From Coriobacteriaceae bacterium (GTDB lineage: Bacteria; Actinomycetota; Coriobacteriia; Coriobacteriales; Eggerthellaceae): 29,007 nucleotides of DNA. A program made the position numbers and the translations under genes. Below the pieces are notes generated by a model. That model saw nothing but the letters and a program-made list of their open reading frames with translations, made no database searches and was not told the DNA's origin. The stretch's first letter is position 1. Every line of letters starts with the position of its first letter. The DNA is taken from positions 1 through 29,007 of the forward strand of contig SFII01000006.1 of NCBI GenBank assembly GCA_004555335.1, written 5' to 3'. Positions 5,900 to 13,839 of this stretch are shown in pieces.

Positions 5900-6169
5900 C
5901 TAGATCTTGTACATGTAGTCGAAGACGTCCTGGCGCTGAAGGGTAATCTGGACACCCAGCTGCTCGCCGTCTGCGGCCAGCTTTTCCTGGACCTCGTTGA
6001 ACCCGGCGGTTTCGGTGTCGAGGGTGACCAGCATGGTCATGCTGAAGATGTCGTCGAGCAGAGTCTGGCTGATGTCGTCGATGTTCGCCTTGCATTCGGC
6101 CAGAGTGGTCGCAACGGCGGCAACGATGCCGCTCCTGTCCTTACCGAGAACAGAGATTACGCAACGCAT
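5900..6169 (-). CDS. ACT-domain protein (small, stand-alone)
   Basis: An 89-residue protein made of a single ACT domain: the N-terminal strand and loop RCVISVLGKDRSGIVAAVA contains the GKDRxGIV pattern of the ACT-domain UPF0237 family, a helix with NIDDISQT follows, and a second half (FSMTMLVTL) completes the fold. Such proteins usually bind amino acids or related metabolites and act as dimers; the ligand cannot be told from sequence. The start at 6169 has AAGGAG 7 bases upstream, whereas the longer upstream frame only runs antisense-like through folE. It has its own TATAAT box and a leader with two competing hairpins, so its expression may be attenuated. Confidence 0.88.
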   Translation of the reverse strand: MRCVISVLGKDRSGIVAAVATTLAECKANIDDISQTLLDDIFSMTMLVTLDTETAGFNEVQEKLAADGEQLGVQITLQRQDVFDYMYKI

Positions 6170-6188
6170 GGGATTCTCCTTGCTTATC

Positions 6189-6220
6189 GAAAAAGCCGCT
6201 TCACGCGCAGCGGCAGCGCG
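6189..6220 (-). promoter_or_regulatory. Terminator/antiterminator-like leader before the ACT gene (also folE terminator)
   Basis: On the minus strand GCCGCT (6214-6209) pairs with AGCGGC (6200-6195) and is followed by TTTTT (6194-6190), a terminator form just upstream of the ACT-gene ribosome binding site. An alternative stem pairs CGCGC (6220-6216) with GCGCG (6208-6204) and puts the first terminator arm in its loop. The two are mutually exclusive or make a pseudoknot. The hairpin also lies 60 bases after the folE stop and may simply end folE. Confidence 0.45.
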
Positions 6221-6256
6221 TTTCGGGTTGACACAGCGCCAAAAGGCGCTCAGGTC

Positions 6257-6262
6257 ATTATA
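6257..6262 (-). promoter_or_regulatory. Probable -10 box for the ACT gene
   Basis: Perfect TATAAT on the minus strand 15 bases after the folE stop codon. The -35 (GTGCGA, inside the end of folE) is poor. The start site would be near 6250, giving an 80-base leader that begins with an AGCGCC-TTTT-GGCGCT hairpin. Confidence 0.45.
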
Positions 6263-6276
6263 CGTATCAACGGGCG

Positions 6277-6882
6277 CTATCGCACACCGGAGGAGAAGAT
6301 CAGGGAAAGCGCCTCGGAACGGGTTGCCTGATTCCGCTTGAACGAGCCCCTCACCGCGCTGGTAGTGGTCTTGGAGCCCGGCTTCTTCACGCCGCGCATG
6401 CTCATGCACAGGTGCTCGGCTTCGATCACCACGATCACACCCTGGGGTTCGAGCTGTTCCATGAGCGTGTCGGCGACTTGGCTCGTCAGGCGCTCCTGCA
6501 CCTGCGGACGCCTCGCATACACGTCGAGCAGGCGCGCAAGCTTGGAGATGCCGCAGATGCGCCCGCTTTTCGCGGGGATGTAGGCGATATGCGCCTTGCC
6601 GAAGAAGGGCGCCAGATGATGCTCGCACATGGAATAGAAGGGGATATCGCGCACCAGGACCATTTCGTCGTGATTCTCATCGAAGGTGACCTCGAAGTAC
6701 TCTTCGGGATTGCCGTACATGCCCGCAAAGCATTCGGCGTACATCCTCGCAACGCGTTCGGGGGTCTTCTTCAGGCCCTCGCGCTCGGGGTCTTCCCCGA
6801 TTCCCTCCAGAATCATGCGGACGCCCTGCTCGATCTTCTCCAGATCCATCTGGGCACCCGAAATATCCAGCTCCTTTGCCAT
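6277..6882 (-). CDS. folE: GTP cyclohydrolase I
   Basis: Makes 7,8-dihydroneopterin triphosphate from GTP, the entry step to folate and also to queuosine precursors. The 201-residue length fits the unimodular enzyme. Zinc and catalytic residues are in place: C86 and H88-H89 in SMCEHHLAPF, and C159 in AEHLCMSMRG. The GRICGISKLARL and SKTTTSAVRG blocks are also typical. The start at 6882 has AAAGGAG 5 bases upstream and gives a normal N terminus; a longer frame upstream overlaps the exonuclease gene and is not real. It follows the exonuclease gene by 31 bases and is probably co-transcribed with it. Confidence 0.97.
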   Translation of the reverse strand: MAKELDISGAQMDLEKIEQGVRMILEGIGEDPEREGLKKTPERVARMYAECFAGMYGNPEEYFEVTFDENHDEMVLVRDIPFYSMCEHHLAPFFGKAHIAYIPAKSGRICGISKLARLLDVYARRPQVQERLTSQVADTLMEQLEPQGVIVVIEAEHLCMSMRGVKKPGSKTTTSAVRGSFKRNQATRSEALSLIFSSGVR

Positions 6883-6913
6883 TCCATCTCCTTTCGAACG
6901 CACAAGGGGAAGC

Positions 6914-7702
6914 CTAGGCTTCCAGCTCGATCGATACGGGGCAGTGATCGCTTCCCATGATATCGGCGAAGATATGCGCCATCTGCACGCGCTCCGCCAA
7001 GCGGTCGCTGACGAGGAAGTAATCGATGCGCCACCCCGTATTGCGCTCGCGCGCACGTCCGCGGTAGCTCCACCAGGAATACGCCCCTTCTGTTTCCGGG
7101 TGAAGCATACGGAAGGTGTCCGAGAAGCCCGCATCCAGAAGGTCGGTGAACTTCCCGCGCTCTTCGTCCGAGAAACCGGCATTGCCCCTGTTCGGGCCGG
7201 GGTTCTTCAGGTCGATCTCGTTGTGGGCGACGTTGAAGTCGCCGCACATCACCACGGGTTTGGGGTCGGCCGTCCCAGGGCCTTCGGGGGTGGTCCCCTC
7301 CTCCAAGCCCTTGCAGAAGTCACGGAAGGCATCATCCCATTCCATGCGATGGTCGATGCGGGCAAGCTCGTTCTGGGCGTTGGGGGTATAGACGTTCACG
7401 AACCAGAATTCGGGGAACTCGAGCGCGACGATCCTGCCTTCGGTATCCAGATGCTCGACGCCCAGCCCATGGAGCACCCGCAGAGGCTCGCGCTTGGTGA
7501 ATACCGCGGTCCCCGAATAGCCCTTCTTCTGGGCGTAGCTCCAATAGCTCCGGTAGCCTTCGAACTCCATGTCGATCTGGCCTTCCTGCAGCTTGGTTTC
7601 CTGCAGGGCGAAGATATCGGCATCAAGCTGCTCGAAAATCCGGTCGAAGCCCTTCTTGGCAATCGCCCGCAACCCATTGACGTTCCATGAGACCAACCTC
7701 AC
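6914..7702 (-). CDS. xthA: Exonuclease III-type AP endonuclease
   Basis: DNA repair enzyme of the endonuclease/exonuclease/phosphatase fold that cuts at abasic sites and trims 3' ends. 262 residues. The metal and catalytic motifs are present in order: SWNVNGLRA, LQETKL (Glu metal ligand), FVNVYTPN (Tyr and Asn), CGDFNVAH (Asp and Asn), a WRIDYF motif and the closing GSDHCPV (Asp-His). I place the start at GTG 7702 because AGGAGG then sits 8 bases upstream and the protein opens MRLVSWNVNG as in the family; the GTG at 7711 overlaps the ribosome binding site. It is followed by folE after 31 bases. Confidence 0.93.
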   Translation of the reverse strand: MRLVSWNVNGLRAIAKKGFDRIFEQLDADIFALQETKLQEGQIDMEFEGYRSYWSYAQKKGYSGTAVFTKREPLRVLHGLGVEHLDTEGRIVALEFPEFWFVNVYTPNAQNELARIDHRMEWDDAFRDFCKGLEEGTTPEGPGTADPKPVVMCGDFNVAHNEIDLKNPGPNRGNAGFSDEERGKFTDLLDAGFSDTFRMLHPETEGAYSWWSYRGRARERNTGWRIDYFLVSDRLAERVQMAHIFADIMGSDHCPVSIELEA

Positions 7703-7718
7703 GAAATGCACCTCCTGC

Positions 7719-7759
7719 GAAAACGAAGCCGCCCGACTCGCACGCTCGTCGGACGGCTT
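7719..7759 (-). terminator. Possible terminator of the 7782 membrane protein gene
   Basis: Outer stem AAGCCG/CGGCTT (7726-7731 with 7754-7759) and inner stem CCGAC/GTCGG (7733-7737 with 7748-7752) separated by one mismatch, followed on the minus strand by TTCGTTTTCG. It overlaps the ribosome binding region of the exonuclease gene by a few bases. Confidence 0.5.
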
Positions 7760-7781
7760 GGGAATACCTGTTGTTCCGGCC

Positions 7782-8402
7782 CTACACGTTCTTGGTGCTG
7801 AAGGGGTTCAGGCTCTTCTTTTTCTTCTCCGCCTGAATGGCCTTGCCTTCGCGAACCGCCTTGATATCCTGCGCCCTCGCGTCCTTCTCGATGGCCTCCT
7901 TGCGCTCCGCCGCCTCCTGCTGGCGCCTGCGCTTGGTCGCCTTGGACTTATCCTCCCTCAGCTGCTGGGCGTACCTGGTGCGCATCCTGCTGAGCTTGAA
8001 CACATCCACCAGAACCGCGGCGATGAGCATGACGTCGCCGATGATGACGACGGCGATGGCAACGGGGCCCGCATCGAAGAGGTTGCGCGCCAAAAGGCCG
8101 ACCAGGGTGAGCACGACGGCGACGATGATGGAGATCATCCAGAAGGTGTGCCACTTCTTGTATTCGGGGGTGTCGGGATGCTGGAGGCGCTTGGGATTCT
8201 CCTGCAGGCCCTTCTTCTTGGAATTCGCGTTGGAATTCTTCTTCCCCCCGAACAGGCCCTTCTGGGGTTCGGACTTGGTTTCCATATGCACGCTCGAGGC
8301 AGCCTTCTTGACGGGCTTCGCCGAGGCTGCGCTCTTGCGGGTAACGCCCTTGGGCTTGGTCTCATCCTGATAACGCTCGTTCATAGGATTGCGAGTACTC
8401 AT
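7782..8402 (-). CDS. Small membrane protein with charged tails, function unknown
   Basis: 206 residues. Residues 1-85 are basic and Ser/Lys/Ala-rich, probably disordered. Two membrane helices follow at about 88-106 and 112-135, with a short Asp/Gly loop. The C-terminal 65 residues are highly charged (Lys/Arg/Glu/Ala) and look like a helix or short coiled coil. By the positive-inside rule both ends should face the cytoplasm. I do not recognise a family. The start at 8402 has AGGAGAG 6 bases upstream. It is preceded by the strong purC terminator and seems to be its own unit. Confidence 0.75.
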   Translation of the reverse strand: MSTRNPMNERYQDETKPKGVTRKSAASAKPVKKAASSVHMETKSEPQKGLFGGKKNSNANSKKKGLQENPKRLQHPDTPEYKKWHTFWMISIIVAVVLTLVGLLARNLFDAGPVAIAVVIIGDVMLIAAVLVDVFKLSRMRTRYAQQLREDKSKATKRRRQQEAAERKEAIEKDARAQDIKAVREGKAIQAEKKKKSLNPFSTKNV

Positions 8403-8475
8403 CGGACACTCTCCTCTGCCGCCACCGAACGGAAAGCGGCGCTACTGTCGAAAATTGCCGTCCCATCAATATAAC

Positions 8476-8516
8476 AAAAAACCGCCCGATTCCCCAGTCG
8501 AAGGGGAAGCGGGCGG
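8476..8516 (-). terminator. Strong terminator of purC
   Basis: Stem CCGCCCG (8482-8488) with CGGGCGG (8510-8516), continued inside by TTCCCC with GGGGAA across an A-G mismatch, loop AGTCGAA. The minus-strand T-run is the complement of 8476-8481. Confidence 0.9.
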
Positions 8517-8549
8517 GAAAACGCATAACGCGGGATATCCCCCTGGCGA

Positions 8550-9422
8550 TTACCTCTGGAATTTCTCCCCGGTGATAATCTCGTATGCCTGGATGTACTT
8601 CTCGCTGGTCTTGCGGATGACATCTTCGGGCAGACGCGGGGGCGCGCCGGTGAAGTCCCAGTTCTCGAGCAGCCAATTGCGTACGAACTGCTTGTCGAAG
8701 CTCGCCTGCTCCTCGCCCTCGGCATAGGACTCGACCGCCCAGAAACGGCTGCTGTCGGGGGTGAGCACTTCGTCGGCGAGGATGATCTTGCCGTCGACCT
8801 TGCCGAACTCCAGCTTGGTGTCGGCGATGATGATACCCCTTTCGGCAGCATGGTTGGCGGCGCGGTTGTAGACTTCCAGGGTGAGGTCGCGGATTGCAGC
8901 GGCATCTTCCTCGCCCAGGATCTGGGCGCAGCGCTCGTAGCTGATATTCTCATCGTGGTCGCCGATTTCGGCCTTGGTGGACGGGGTGAAGATAGCCTCG
9001 GGCAGCTTGGAGGAATTGACCAGGCCTTCAGGCAGCTTGATGCCGCACACGGTGCCGTCCTTCTTGTAGGACTTCAGGCCCGAACCGCTCAGGTAGCCGC
9101 GGACGATGCATTCCACGGGAAGCATGTCGGCCTTCTTCACCAGCATGAACCTGCCGCGCAGGTAGTCGGAATACTGCTTGAATTCCTCGGGCAGATCTTC
9201 CACGTCGGTGCTGATGATATGGTTGTCGACAACGCCTTCCAGAAGCTTGAACCAGAAGACCGAGATCTGGGTCAGGACCTGGCCCTTATAGGGGATCTCG
9301 TCTTCCAGGATATAGTCGAATGCCGAAATTCGGTCGCTTGCGACCAAGAGCAGCCTGTCTCCCAAATCGTACAGGTCGCGCACCTTGCCCTGCGCATCGG
9401 GGCGAAGTTCCATCTGCGTCAC
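8550..9422 (-). CDS. purC: SAICAR synthetase (phosphoribosylaminoimidazole-succinocarboxamide synthase)
   Basis: Joins aspartate to CAIR with ATP in purine synthesis. 290 residues, as in the longer form of the family. Typical motifs are GKVRDLY near the N terminus, VASDRISAFDY, the VECIVRGYLSGSG block with its Arg and Ser signature, IIIADTKLEFG and the LTPDSSRFW segment. The start is GTG 9422 with AAAGGA 7 bases upstream; an ATG three codons later is possible but further from the ribosome site. The leader can fold so that this ribosome site is paired. purB, a later enzyme of the same pathway, is 4.4 kb upstream on the same strand but not in the same operon. Confidence 0.96.
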   Translation of the reverse strand: MTQMELRPDAQGKVRDLYDLGDRLLLVASDRISAFDYILEDEIPYKGQVLTQISVFWFKLLEGVVDNHIISTDVEDLPEEFKQYSDYLRGRFMLVKKADMLPVECIVRGYLSGSGLKSYKKDGTVCGIKLPEGLVNSSKLPEAIFTPSTKAEIGDHDENISYERCAQILGEEDAAAIRDLTLEVYNRAANHAAERGIIIADTKLEFGKVDGKIILADEVLTPDSSRFWAVESYAEGEEQASFDKQFVRNWLLENWDFTGAPPRLPEDVIRKTSEKYIQAYEIITGEKFQR

Positions 9423-9430
9423 AGCTGAAT

Positions 9431-9485
9431 CCTTTCAATCTTGCGTATGAAAGGGATGCAGGCCGCCGCCGGCAGCCCGCATCCC
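9431..9485 (-). promoter_or_regulatory. Alternative hairpins between the kinase gene and purC
   Basis: GGGATGC (9453-9459) pairs with GCATCCC (9479-9485), followed on the minus strand by TTTC, which may be a weak terminator of the kinase gene. A competing stem CCTTTC/GAAAGG (9431-9436 with 9449-9454) would hide the purC ribosome binding site and shares bases 9453-9454 with the first hairpin. Confidence 0.4.
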
Positions 9486-9494
9486 GGTCCAACA

Positions 9495-11129
9495 TCATCG
9501 ATCCTGATCCGTGCGGTCTATCTTGTAGGTCTCGTGCCCGGACGCCCACGCCGCCATGGGCCTGGCATCCTTCAGGCTCGCGGATTCGGATTGACCGTCC
9601 CTTCCAGCCAGTCGCCTGCGCTGCTTCTTCCTCTGCTGGGCGACGTGCTCTTCATCATACAACGGAATATAGACGGTGAAGGTGGCGCCTTCGTTCGGCT
9701 TGCCCTCGACGCGGATCCATCCGCCATGCTGCTCGACGATTTCCTTCACCACGGAAAGGCCCACGCCCAGGCCGCCGGCTTCGCGGGTGCGCCCGGCTTC
9801 CGCCCTCCAGAAGCGGGAGAAGACCATCTTCGCCTCTTCCTCGGAAAGGCCGATTCCCGTATCCGCCACGGAAATGGATCCCATCCGCTCGCCGCGCTTG
9901 ACGCTGACGGTGATGCTCCCCCCGGGGGTATAGCGCACGGCATTCGAGATAAGGTTCGCCGTCGCCTGGCGGATGTAGTCGGGGTCGCCCCAGACATACA
10001 CGTCGGGATCGGCATCGTAGTACAACTCGAGCCCCGAATCCTTGACGAAGGCCTCGTGGGTGGAGATAAGGCCGCTGATCAGGTCGCCCACGTTGACGAC
10101 CTCCTCCTTCAGGCGCACGCCGCCGCTTTCCAGGCGGGAGAGCTTCAGAATCGCATCGACCAGGCGGGAAAGCCTCTGGACTTCGGAATTGATCGTCTCG
10201 AGGCGTTCTTCGTCCGCCTCGAACACGCCGTCGAGGATGGCCTCGACGGTGGACTGGATCGCCATGAGCGGAGTGCGCAGCTCGTGCGCGACATCGGTCG
10301 TCAGGCGCCTTTCCAGCTGCCTGTCCTTCTGCACCGATTCGGCCATGACGTCGAAGGTCATGCCCAGGTTGGAGATCTCGTCATCGCCTTCCAGGTTCGT
10401 CCTCGCCGAAAGATCGCCCTCGCCCACCGCCTTGGCGGCACGGGTGATCTTGTTGATGGGATCGACCAGCGACCGGGCGAACAGGATGCCCACGATCATC
10501 GCGATGCACACGGCGATGATGGTCGCGTAGATCATCGCCTGGTAGCTATGGTTCTTGAATTCCTGATCGGCCTGGGTAAGCAGGGTGTTGGAACCGTACA
10601 CCCACACCTGGACCGCGCCGACCACTTCCTCTTCGGGGGTGATGATATCCGCCGTCGCCAGCGACTCCTTGCTGGTGGGCGCAAGCGAGATCTCGGCCAT
10701 AGAGCCCATGGTCCTTGAATCGTCGTAGAGCACATCGCCATTCGCATCGATCACGCGCACGCCGATGCTCTCGTTGACATCGTGCGCCGAGGACGCAGGG
10801 TCGAGGGCCCCCGAATACCAATGGCCGCCGGACGCAGAATAGCGCGCACCGATGGCCTGCGCCGTGGTCTCGGCGATATTCTGCATGTTTTCCCTGGTGT
10901 AAGTTTGGAAGTGCTGCTCCCAAACATAAGAGAGCACGGCGATTGACACGAGCGCCGTCATGAAGGAAACGAGCGCGAAGGCGAGGATAACGCGCATCGT
11001 GTACGTGATACCCTGGCCCCGCGCCCCATCTTCCTGCTCGTATCCGCCGCGACCGAAGCGGAATTCGGTCGATCTGGTGTCTATCGAGAAGCGCTTGGCT
11101 TCATCGTTCTTCTTTTCCTCTGACTGCAT
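9495..11129 (-). CDS. Membrane sensor histidine kinase (OmpR-partner type)
   Basis: 544 residues. Domains in order: a 45-residue charged cytoplasmic start, membrane helix 1 (about 46-69), an external sensor domain (70-195), membrane helix 2 (196-218), HAMP (219-272), HisKA with the phospho-acceptor H282 in TDVAHELRTPL, then the ATPase domain with N box (ANLISNAVRYTP), DTGIGL, a VFSRFWR F box and GGLGVGLS. A 55-residue Arg/Gln-rich tail follows the ATPase domain. The gene begins 30 bases after the response regulator on the same strand, so the pair is surely a two-component system. The external domain is not recognisable enough to name a signal. Confidence 0.93.
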   Translation of the reverse strand: MQSEEKKNDEAKRFSIDTRSTEFRFGRGGYEQEDGARGQGITYTMRVILAFALVSFMTALVSIAVLSYVWEQHFQTYTRENMQNIAETTAQAIGARYSASGGHWYSGALDPASSAHDVNESIGVRVIDANGDVLYDDSRTMGSMAEISLAPTSKESLATADIITPEEEVVGAVQVWVYGSNTLLTQADQEFKNHSYQAMIYATIIAVCIAMIVGILFARSLVDPINKITRAAKAVGEGDLSARTNLEGDDEISNLGMTFDVMAESVQKDRQLERRLTTDVAHELRTPLMAIQSTVEAILDGVFEADEERLETINSEVQRLSRLVDAILKLSRLESGGVRLKEEVVNVGDLISGLISTHEAFVKDSGLELYYDADPDVYVWGDPDYIRQATANLISNAVRYTPGGSITVSVKRGERMGSISVADTGIGLSEEEAKMVFSRFWRAEAGRTREAGGLGVGLSVVKEIVEQHGGWIRVEGKPNEGATFTVYIPLYDEEHVAQQRKKQRRRLAGRDGQSESASLKDARPMAAWASGHETYKIDRTDQDR

Positions 11130-11159
11130 AATCGGCCGCTGACGGGCTTCCCCAATCCC

Positions 11160-11867
11160 TTAGAGCTGCTTGGTCGGATCCTCGAAGCGGTATCCGACGC
11201 CATGGACGGTGTGGAGCCACTTGGGATTGTGGGGGTTGTCTCCGATCTTGGCGCGCAGGTTCTTGACGTGGCTGTCGATGGTGCGCTCGTAGCCTTCGAA
11301 GTCGTAACCCAGAACCTTTTCCACCAGCTCCATGCGGGAATAGACCCTGCCGGGATAACGGGAAAGGGTGGTGAGGAGCTTGAATTCGCTTGCGGTGAGG
11401 TTCACTTCCTTGCCGGAGACAAGCACCTTGTGGCCGGAGACGTCGATGGCAAGCTCGCCGAATTCCAGAACCTCGCGCTGGGGCTCGACATCGGAATGGA
11501 CGCGGCGCAGAAGGGCGCGCACGCGTGCTACCAGCTCGCGGGGGCTGAAGGGCTTGACCAGGTAGTCGTCGGCACCCAGCTCGAGGCCGATGATGCGGTC
11601 TTCAACCTCGCCCTTCGCCGTCAGCATGATGATGGGCACATCGGAGTTATCGCGGATGGCGCGGCAAACGCGCTCGCCGGGAACGCGGGGAAGCATGAGG
11701 TCGAGCACCACCAGGTCGAAATGGTGCTTGGAGAATTCCTCCAGGGCCTCCTGGCCGTCGCCCACCGCGGTAACCCAGTAGTTCTCGCGCTCCAGATATG
11801 CCGCCACCGCATCGCGGATGGTCTTCTCGTCTTCCACCAGAAGGATGCGTCGGGTTTCGTTGCCCAT
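11160..11867 (-). CDS. OmpR/PhoB-family response regulator
   Basis: 235 residues. The receiver domain (about 6-120) shows the acidic pair in LVEDE, the phosphorylation site D56 in VVLDLMLP, the Thr in IIMLTAKG and the Lys in DDYLVKPFSP. The C-terminal winged helix (about 135-230) carries LTASEFKLL, the recognition helix region RTIDSHVKNLRAKIG and VHGVGYRFE. The start at 11867 has AAGGAG 6 bases upstream. Transcribed first, with the kinase 30 bases downstream. It is divergent from the Tat-signal protein gene, which makes that gene a candidate target. Confidence 0.95.
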   Translation of the reverse strand: MGNETRRILLVEDEKTIRDAVAAYLERENYWVTAVGDGQEALEEFSKHHFDLVVLDLMLPRVPGERVCRAIRDNSDVPIIMLTAKGEVEDRIIGLELGADDYLVKPFSPRELVARVRALLRRVHSDVEPQREVLEFGELAIDVSGHKVLVSGKEVNLTASEFKLLTTLSRYPGRVYSRMELVEKVLGYDFEGYERTIDSHVKNLRAKIGDNPHNPKWLHTVHGVGYRFEDPTKQL

Positions 11868-11990
11868 TTCCTGCTCCTTTCGATTTCGCTCCATGCGCAA
11901 CGGCAGGGCGCCGATCGCGCATGCAAGATTATAGGGCGCCGCGGCCATTGCCCGTCCAAGCCGTCATCCGCCCGTTGTAATTTCCAGATT

Positions 11991-11999
11991 ATTCTAGCA
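11991..11999 (-). promoter_or_regulatory. Extended -10 promoter of the response regulator gene
   Basis: The minus strand reads TGCTAGAAT, an extended -10 box (TG-N-TAGAAT) without a -35 match. The start site would be near 11984. The ten bases TTGCTAGAAT recur at the matching place upstream of pgi. Confidence 0.5.
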
Positions 12000-12035
12000 A
12001 TTGCCCCGCCCCCGCACCGAAAAGCCCCTCTTGAA

Positions 12036-12044
12036 TGACACAAT
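12036..12044 (+). promoter_or_regulatory. Possible extended -10 promoter of the Tat-signal protein gene
   Basis: TGACACAAT resembles the TGATACAAT box at 5272. It would start transcription near 12052, about 50 bases before the ATG at 12103. Confidence 0.35.
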
Positions 12045-12102
12045 ATTCCCGAAAGAAAGACACGGCCCATTCATCAGGGCACCACAGGAAAGCGACCAGG
12101 AT

Positions 12103-13644
12103 ATGCCGACCAAACGAAAGCCGGGCAGCGGCGGGATCGATGCGGGCGCAAGCCGCCCGAGCGTGAAGAAGAAGGCGCGCACCGCACAACCGGGAAAGAG
12201 GCGGTCTCCCAAGGCAAGGCAGGGCGGAGCCGCAGAAGGGGAAGGGCGCAAGGGCCCGAAGCCGCGCACCGATGCGGGAAGCCGCCGAGTCCGCCAGCTG
12301 GAGCAGCTGAGATCCAAGCAGAGGCCCTCGCTCCTCAGGGAAGAGGAAGAGCGCTTCCAGAACATCACCCTGGATGTCGAGGGCAAGCGGGTCGTCCTCA
12401 CGCGCCGCCACTTCCTCTACGGCGCCCTGGGAGCGGGAGCTGCCGCGATCATGGCGGCAGGCGCAGTGCTCGCCGACGACGATAGCGGCCAGGGCAGGGA
12501 CGGCATCGCGGTCGACCAGGACGACGTCATCCAGATCGACGACCTGAAGGAAGCCGAAAGGGACAGCTGCCTTTCCCTGCTCGCAGAGCATATCCTTCCC
12601 TCGCAGACCCTGGTCTGGGCCGGCAGCGACGGCATCGCCTGCTGCCTCACCATCACCGACCAGGCGAGCCCGCTCACCCGCGTCTTCATCCTGGAGACCT
12701 CCACGGGGATCCAATCCACCGTCCTGGAGGCCGCCCAAGGGCAGGCCGAGGGCTTCGAGGTCTTCGACGCCCGCGCATGCGCGAACGGCCTTATCTGGGT
12801 GGAGGCGAATGCGATGGAGGGCAGATGGCGCGTCCTCGCAGCACCGCTTTCCCAAGAGCTCACCTTAGGCGACGCCCGCGTGCTCGACGAGGGCGGCCCC
12901 GAAAGCGAGACCCCCTCCATCGCCGCTGCAGGCGATCGCGCCTGGTGGCAGGTCAGGCCCCGTGTCCCAACAGAAAAGGATGCCGACGAAGGCAGCACCG
13001 TCCTCAAAAGGACCGGGTTCTCTTCTGGGAACGCCGAAGAAGTCTGGGCCTCGAAGGGCAGGGCAGCTTGCCCGATCGCCGCATGCGAGGGAGGCGTCGC
13101 CGTCGCCGTCCGCAGCAGCGAACGCGACCGCGCCTTCGACCTGCTCATGTTCGGAAGCAAGGGCACCGTGGCATCCGACAGCCTGGAATTGCCTTCAGGG
13201 ATGGAACCCTGCGCGATCGGGTGGGGTCCGAACGGATTCTCGTTCTGCTTCGAGGGTATCTACGACTACGGCGGGGGCATTTCCGACCTGGGAACCTACA
13301 CGCCTGCAAAGCCCCATCAGGCAGGGCAAGGGTACGATGGATTGGCATGGTTCCATTTCGGGCGCACGCCCCAGTGCAGCCCCTGCTGGTGCGAAGACGA
13401 TTGGTTCATGGTCAAATCGACCGTCTCGGTCTGCGCAGTCAATCTGGAAAAGGGAATCTACTGCTCGCTGGGCACCGAAAGCGGTTGCGCCGAATGGGGC
13501 GATTACCTCTGCAGCTCCGGCAACGGCCCGACCGTGGTCACCGCCATGCAGATCGACCGGGGATCCTCGGACGGCAACAGCGCCGGCTGGACCCTCGTCC
13601 GCGTGTGGCAGCCGGGCTCCGACGAGGTGCCGGAGAATCAGTAG
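12103..13644 (+). CDS. Tat-signal membrane-anchored protein of unknown function
   Basis: 513 residues. Residues 1-100 are very basic (Lys/Arg/Gly/Ser) and precede a twin-arginine signal: T100-R101-R102-H-F-L-Y followed by a Gly/Ala-rich membrane segment to about residue 124 and an acidic stretch ADDD. Without a clear AxA cleavage site it may stay as an anchor. The external 390 residues are rich in Trp, Gly, Asp and Cys, with repeated strand-like blocks, for example LVWAGSDGIACCLT and WWQVRPR, which suggests a beta-propeller-like or beta-sandwich fold. I do not recognise a family. The start at 12103 follows an AGG 3 bases upstream and AGGAAAG further up; the ATG is uncertain, since in-frame starts upstream exist. 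Divergent from the two-component system. Confidence 0.75.
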   Translation: MPTKRKPGSGGIDAGASRPSVKKKARTAQPGKRRSPKARQGGAAEGEGRKGPKPRTDAGSRRVRQLEQLRSKQRPSLLREEEERFQNITLDVEGKRVVLTRRHFLYGALGAGAAAIMAAGAVLADDDSGQGRDGIAVDQDDVIQIDDLKEAERDSCLSLLAEHILPSQTLVWAGSDGIACCLTITDQASPLTRVFILETSTGIQSTVLEAAQGQAEGFEVFDARACANGLIWVEANAMEGRWRVLAAPLSQELTLGDARVLDEGGPESETPSIAAAGDRAWWQVRPRVPTEKDADEGSTVLKRTGFSSGNAEEVWASKGRAACPIAACEGGVAVAVRSSERDRAFDLLMFGSKGTVASDSLELPSGMEPCAIGWGPNGFSFCFEGIYDYGGGISDLGTYTPAKPHQAGQGYDGLAWFHFGRTPQCSPCWCEDDWFMVKSTVSVCAVNLEKGIYCSLGTESGCAEWGDYLCSSGNGPTVVTAMQIDRGSSDGNSAGWTLVRVWQPGSDEVPENQ

Positions 13645-13756
13645 CATCCAACCCGAACGCGCCTTCTCCCCAGGTCGCGCAGAAGGACGGATGGGGCCCG
13701 GGCACCTTCGCCTTTCGGGCCCGACGCGAACATTCCATGCCTTCGAAAGCAAAACG

Positions 13757-13787
13757 AAGGGGCATCGGCTGAAAACCGATGCCCCTT
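13757..13787. terminator. Bidirectional terminator between the Tat-signal gene and purB
   Basis: Perfect 12-pair stem AAGGGGCATCGG (13757-13768) with CCGATGCCCCTT (13776-13787), loop CTGAAAA. A TT tail to the right and an AAAAC flank to the left allow use from both converging genes. Confidence 0.85.
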
Positions 13788-13839
13788 TTCACGGCTCGCA
13801 GAACCGTTCCGAAACTAACGGATGCGCCCGGCCCGGAAA

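Noticed and set aside
9441..10718. Long plus-strand frame of 425 codons opposite the histidine kinase
   Set aside because: Antisense shadow; the kinase on the other strand has all boxes in order.
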